Origin: Heterostelium multicystogenum
Taxonomy: Eukaryota > Evosea > Eumycetozoa > Acytosteliales > Acytosteliaceae
Direction: 5' to 3'
DNA: 64,000 nucleotides
NCBI GenBank assembly: GCA_003667245.1
Contig: RCNN01000108.1
Coordinates: forward strand, 1 to 64,000
Shown here piece by piece: positions 58,832-64,000 of this stretch (position 1 is the stretch's first letter; the number at the start of each line of letters is the position of its first letter). The notes beneath the pieces were generated by a model that saw only the letters and a program-made list of their open reading frames with translations, was not told the DNA's origin and searched no databases. A program made the position numbers and the translations under genes.

Positions 58832-59143
58832 GACTCTCTTTCTGTTTGATTGATTGATTAATTTAATTTAGATATTGATCTGATTGATTTGATTTGCTAG
58901 TGCTTGTTTTGTAAAATTCATTTTTGAAATTTCAGCGGGATAAATATGGAGCCTCCCACTGCAAGTAGTTGTCTGACTTAGATTTACAAATAATATTCCA
59001 GTTCAAGATAGTATAAATACAATGTTCTGTTGTTTATTTCTGATTGTTAAATAATATTATTAGCTTCTCATTTTCTTTGATAAATTTGCCAGATGAAGAA
59101 GCTGAGTTCAAATAGATTGTGAAGTGATTAGTATCAATAGTGT
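58832..59143. other. Spacer
   Basis: AT-rich 312 bases between two minus-strand genes, holding the kinase promoter and the RABL6 3' end. Nothing else seen. Confidence 0.5.
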
Positions 59144-61659
59144 CTAATCATCGAACCAATCATCAAGGTCGGCTGGAGGTGGTACAAAATCATCTGCTGA
59201 GGTTGGAGCTGTTGGAATTGGGGTTGGAGTTGGAGCTGCTGTGGCTTTGGATGTTGGTATTGATTTTTCGTTGGATTTAGATGCATTGGATTTGGAGGCT
59301 GTCGGTTTGGCAACTGGGGTTGAAAATACTTGTACATCTTCATCGCTGCTGTCATCTCCTTCGTTTTTAGCAACCATACTATTCTCTTTATCGTCTTCAT
59401 CATCGTCATTGAATTTAATTACGACAGGTTTCTTTGATTTGGATGATGGTGTTGGTAGTTTGGCTGTAGTTGATTTGGGCGTAGTTGATGTTGGTGTAGA
59501 TACAGGTTTTTTGTGCTATTACATTGTTTGATGGAGTTTTAGGTGAAGTGGATAATGTTGGTGAACTTGATATTTTTGTAGTTGATACTTTTGTAGTTGG
59601 GGTTGTGCTGTTGTTATTTTTGCTCGACATTGTGATGTTCTCTGATTTTGGTGATTTTGTAGGTGTAATTGTCTTTTTTGGAGGTTCATCTTCTTCGTCG
59701 CTGTAGAATCCTCCATCGTCGTCCTTTGCGACAAATGGATTTGAATCATCGTCATCGCTGTCTCCACCAAATGAGTTGATGTTGTCTTTCTTTGGAATGG
59801 CTATTGTTGCAGTTGGTTTGGTAACTTTACTGTTGCTCGAGGTCGAAAGTGGATTTGCTTTCTGTGGTTGTGGTTGTGGTACTGGTGTTGAAGTTGGAGA
59901 TGGGATTGGAGCTGGAGTTGGCTTCTGTGGTTGAGCTGCTTTGGTGACTGCTACAGGTTTAGCAGCTGGTTTAGCAGCAGGCTTTGAGAATACTTGCACA
60001 TCTTCGTCACTACTATCATCACCCTCATTCTTTGCGACAAGTGGATTGAATCCATCGTCATCATCATCACCACCAAACGTCTCTACTGGTTTGGCAGGCT
60101 CTTTCTTTCCAATAACATTCTTTATGAATGAAGCTGCAGATTGCTTTGGTTTTTCTTCGTCGCTGTAGAAGCTATCGTCGGCTTCACCAGCATTGTAATC
60201 ATCGACACTTTCAATCTTCTTTGGAATAACTGGTTGGGCTGATTGTTGTGGTTGTTTCTGCTGCTGTTGTTGCTGCTGTTGTTGCTTTTGTTGTTGTTGT
60301 TGTTGTTGAGATGGATCTTTATTCATTCCAAATATTCTACTAAAGAAACCACCACTTCCACTTGTTTGTACAGTTGGGGCAGGTGTTTGATTTGGAGAAG
60401 AGATTGGATTCGACTTTGGAGTAGGCAAAGAGCTAGAAAGATTTTGTGGTTGTTGTTGTATTTGTGGTGGACTATTGACTGGTGCAACTGAGGTATTTGT
60501 ATTTGGTTTATTTGTAGGTGTAATCATGTTTACTTGCTGTTGTTGTGCTTGTTGTTGTTGTTGCTGCTGCTGCTGTTGCTGCGTTATTCTATTTTGATCT
60601 AGTTTTTTTACATGTTCATTATAGTTTTGATCGGCAATGAGAATACTAACTTCCTCCTGTGCAGAGTCGAATTCAATCTTGTTGCGATCTAGTTGTTGAA
60701 GGATCGCATTGCGCTGCATATGTAGAAATGGGATATTGAAGAAGCTGATGATGGTTTTCAAACCGTAGGCATTCATCATTGAAGCTTCAATATGATACAT
60801 GTGTGAGCGTTGTTCGCAAAGATCCTCTATTTCTGCGCGGGTCACAGTCTTGGAGTAATCACCAAGATCACGGAAGTTAGTGATCAACAAGACATAGATT
60901 CCCTCGGGAATCTTGACCAATTCCTTCTCTACATACTGGAATGTCCAACGCTTTTGAGGATTCACCATGAATATAACTGCGCTGGCATTCTTCATTACAT
61001 CAACTGTTTGAGCGTCCAAACTATGTATTTTGAAGCTTCCACTCTGTCCACGTTTAATCTGTTGCGCAATATCGTCTTTCGTTGGTGGATTGTATTCATT
61101 TTGTTGAGTGGCATCATTCGTTACTTCTGGTTGAGTAGATGTAGATCCCTGATTTGCTTGACTATGCTGTGTCACTAGTTGATTTGACTTTTTCTTTGTC
61201 GTAGCAACGTCTACTACATCCCAAACTTCTACATCGACTATATCATCAGTATCTATTGTTGATACAACAAAAAAACAGAAAGTAAGTGCTTGCACAACAG
61301 AGATATATGGTCAATTTAAGAACTGATTGAATTACTTTTATAGTTCCAATTTATATGTGATATTTGAATCTCTGGAGTAGGGCTATATTCATGTGAAAAC
61401 GATTTACCTTGCAGCCTTTGGAAGAAGCAAGTTTTACCTGTATTTCTTTCTCCTTTGATAACAAGTTTTACTGAGCAAACAAATTAAACAAGTTAGTGAT
61501 TTATCTACCTATCGATAGGTGATATTTACAATATAGTCACATACAATTATATTTAGATGCTCTTGTATTTAGTTTTCTTCTCATTTCGCCATCCATCAAT
61601 CCAATCTCTCTATTTCTCATCTCCTCAGGAGATAGCATTCTACCATTTTCATTTCCCAT
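59144..61659 (-). CDS. rabl6: RABL6-like (PARF) GTPase
   Basis: Large Rab-like GTPase. Exons are 61659-61545 (MGNENGRMLSPEEMRNREIG), 61470-61336 (LKLVIKGERNTGKTCFFQRL, P-loop; then YSPTPEIQISHINWNYK) and 61252-59144 (DDIVDVEVWDVVDVATTKKK). Later G-domain text: ASAVIFMVNPQKRWTFQYVE and YVLLITNFRDLGD. As in RABL6, NKxD is changed (TNFRD). The C-terminal half has Gln tracts and repeated acidic blocks (SFYSDEE, VAKNEGDDSSDEDVQVF twice) and ends DDFVPPPADLDDWFDD, the family's conserved tail. One break lies in an A run near 59512. Confidence 0.9.
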
Positions 61660-61920
61660 TCTTTTGCTTACAAATCCAACCTATATACAACAACACTGAT
61701 ATATATATATGTTGTATATATATGTTGTATATATGAGTATTTATAAGTATGTTTCAGAGCAAGAACAGAAATGTAAAGAATTGTCAAGCAACAATGTTTA
61801 AAAGTAAAAATATCATATGAAATTGTTATTTGAAAATTCGGTGGAAATTAATAAATTGGAATTGCCAAGTATCAATGGGTGAAGTCAATATGACTTATAA
61901 ATATATTTGTGTGTGACTCA

Positions 61921-61959
<39 letters not shown>

Positions 61960-62110
61960 ACATTTAAATAAAAAAACAATAAAACATATCATTTATTATG
62001 TGTATCATTTATTTTTCAATGACTAAATCTCTTGAGCTATCTATTTTAACCTATAACTATATCTTTATCATATATCTATCTATCAATCTATATTATAATA
62101 TTCTGTTTAT
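61660..62110. other. Spacer with (GATT)n microsatellite
   Basis: AT-rich 451 bases between RABL6 and the TBC gene. A GATT repeat of about nine units occupies 61924-61959, and a short imperfect TATATATATGTTG repeat lies near 61700-61725. No gene seen. Confidence 0.6.
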
Positions 62111-63663
62111 CTATCTTATTGGTTTTAATGATTTCAAATGAGATTGAGCATTGTGATACAGTTCTCTATAAAGATGTGCTGTTGAAAATAGGGATTCGAT
62201 GTCTCTTTCCTCCCAGTTTTGAGTTGGTGGTTTCTGTAGGAATATCATGATATCTGGAAAATCTTTTTTGTTTTAATTCGTCGGACCAAAGCACAAGGAA
62301 TGCTGCACATACATAGATGTGGAAAACACTGAATCCCTCACGCTCGCACAAGTAGGTGTCCCACATACGAATGACGAGAGAGAACGGGATTTCACGCATG
62401 AGCAAGCAATTCATCCAACGGAATGCAAACTCGATAAATTGGGCATCTTGTTTCGGCAAGATGATTGCACAGTGATGAGTTGATGGTTTCCAAAAGACCT
62501 TTGAGTTGGACAATCATCCTCTGAATGCCCGGTTGTGCAAATGTATAGTGATCTTGGATACCATCGAGTAGCTTTGTCAGGCACCAGTAGCTGTCGGCCT
62601 CTACCATAAAGAGAATGGCCGGATCGAGTGTCTCGACGTTGCAGCTCTCGATGTCATCGACAAACTCTGATAAAAACACATAAATGAATGGTGTTGCCAG
62701 GTCGTTGATTCCCTGTACGTATCCTGTCGAAGGGTGACGTATGCCCCATATATACAAAATGCGCTCCAATATCTCTTGGATCAGTGGTTGTTGGAAGAGT
62801 GGAACCGATGGATTAGTTCTTGGCACGTCCATCTGAATCTGCTTCAATGTCTTCTTGTCTGGATCAGTTCGTTTCTCTTCAGAGATATGATATTGTGGCA
62901 GACAATCGCGGTATTCTTTTCGCTTTCTCTCCAAAGTTTCTTCTCTTCGCTCGCCGTTGGTCGGCAAATATCCCAACAGTATTTTCCATGACATGGGTCG
63001 CTTTGACTTGCTGATTCCACGCCACGCCAACTTTTTCAGTGCTTCCAAATCTACGTTTCCGGCGCACAGCAGCTTTTCGAACTTTTTTCAACTTTGTGCT
63101 CTTTTCATCGTATACATTCGACCTGTTGCCGTTGTCGATGCCTCCACCACTTGAACCTAATGAATTGATCGAGGACGACGAGAGTGACAGATGGTTTTCT
63201 GACGACAGTGATGTGTTTGAAGGTGAGTTATTATTGTTGGGTGTGAGAGAAGACGATGAAAATGATTTTGGCGAATTTGTATCTGGTGGTGAATTTAAAC
63301 TATTATTACTATTATTACTATACTGTTGATCTCCAACTACTACTACACTAGTGCTATCTGAGTGCACTATTTTAGGTGAAACATATTGATTGTGATTAAA
63401 TATAGCTGATTGATCGTGTTCTCTTTTTGATTTTGGTATAAAACTTCCATTAAACTTTTCAAACTTATGAGGAATATGACTATTAATCGGTTTTGCTGTT
63501 CCTGGACTCTGCTTCAATGTGAACCATATGATATTGTTAGTGATAATTCCAAAGTCTCAGCATTATCTATCGTTGATTTTACCTTTCTCGATGAAAATCT
63601 CCAAAAACTTGTCTCTTTCATAGGACTATTTGTATCGCTTGTTAGATTTGGTGAATTACTCAT
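62111..63663 (-). CDS. tbc1d22: TBC-domain RabGAP, TBC1D22-like
   Basis: TBC proteins speed GTP hydrolysis by Rabs. Exon 1 (63663-63583, MSNSPNLTSDTNSPMKETSF) joins exon 2 (from 63507) as SRK-SPGTAKPI. The N-terminus is Ser/Asn-rich. TBC text: LEALKKLAWRGISKSKRPMS, WKILLGYLPTN, Arg finger IQMDVPRTNP, Gln finger YVQGINDLATPF, and FIEFAFRWMNCLLMREIPF with TYLCEREGFSVFH. The frame shifts near 63085 (A run), 62445 and 62265; read across the last, it ends in FLQKPPTQNW and SHLKSLKPIR at 62111, like the TBC1D22 C-terminus. Likely a Golgi/endomembrane RabGAP by family. Confidence 0.88.
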
Positions 63664-64000
63664 CTTTAATCTAGATATATATATATTATTCTATTTTTAT
63701 ATTGTTTTGTTTATATTTCTTTAAAAATTGGTTATCTGTTTGTCTATCTATGAGTCTCTATAGATTTAAATTTAAACAGTTAGTACTATGCAGTTGATAG
63801 TTATCTCTAACAACAAAAGTATATAAAGAAATGAATAAATGGTGATGTTAATTTGCTAATGAATGAATTATCAAGAATGAAACATCCAATTGATGATATG
63901 ATTTGATATGATGATAATAATAATAACAGTCGATTGTAGATCTTCTTACATTTGAATTTTGAATATGTATGTTGTGGTTATTATAATTGTCAAGAATGAT
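63664..64000. other. Promoter-side spacer at window end
   Basis: AT-rich upstream of the TBC gene, with TAATAA repeats near 63915. No coding sequence seen before the window ends. Confidence 0.5.

Noticed and set aside
61921..61960. CRISPR-like or regulatory direct repeats
   Set aside because: It is a simple GATT microsatellite without spacers, common in dictyostelid DNA.

Overview
This window is nuclear DNA from a dictyostelid social amoeba (Amoebozoa). The evidence is very AT-rich spacers, short GT-AG introns, long Asn and Gln runs, FNIP and dictyostelid-type ankyrin repeats, and long-form Atg6. Coding GC is clearly higher than in the spacers. I cannot name the species.

Layout. 0-8 kb: a prefoldin 2 gene, Cys-rich coding relics, two paralogous small secreted-protein genes, a relic of the DHX33-type helicase gene lying 47 kb away, and a Pro-rich secreted protein. 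7.5-15.3 kb: NSUN2 and eIF2-beta (divergent), pinin, and an Acl4-like TPR ribosomal chaperone. 15.4-21.7 kb: accessory block with a secreted protein, a protein with a bacterial type VI secretion Hcp-like domain, two copies of a Cys-rich GPI-type surface protein in a partly decayed tandem duplication, and a CBM49 cellulose-binding protein. 22.3-35 kb: Atg6/Beclin, peroxisomal-type citrate synthase, Rab GDI, a TKL-like kinase and a membrane-anchored Cu/Zn superoxide dismutase. 35.9-47.8 kb: ankyrin protein, ERG2/sigma-1 type protein, decayed FNIP protein, HspBP1/Fes1 and Hsp110 (divergent), and an Asn-rich membrane protein. 48.2-49.3 kb: tRNA-Leu(AAG) followed by a row of poly(A)-tailed segments, one with intact pol III A and B boxes (SINE-like). 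49.4-63.7 kb, mostly minus strand: mitochondrial RecA, a lone NPC1-N-like protein, DHX33, 14-3-3, a P-loop kinase, RABL6 and a TBC1D22-type RabGAP.

Many strongly conserved genes here (Rab GDI, Hsp110, citrate synthase, eukaryotic NSUN2, DHX33, RABL6, TBC1D22) are interrupted by single-base insertions or deletions, often in short homopolymers, with the protein resuming at once in another frame. I read most of these as assembly errors, so CDS spans below are gene extents joined across such breaks, and pseudogene calls need caution. In the helicase case the relic copy keeps the unshifted reading.

Shared functions: Hsp110 and HspBP1 are both Hsp70 nucleotide-exchange factors and share a divergent promoter region. 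Rab GDI, RABL6 and TBC1D22 act in membrane traffic. NSUN2, eIF2-beta, DHX33 and the Acl4-like protein serve translation and ribosome production. The most unusual items are the Hcp-domain gene with its duplication, and the tRNA-linked retroposon row with a predicted RNA pseudoknot.
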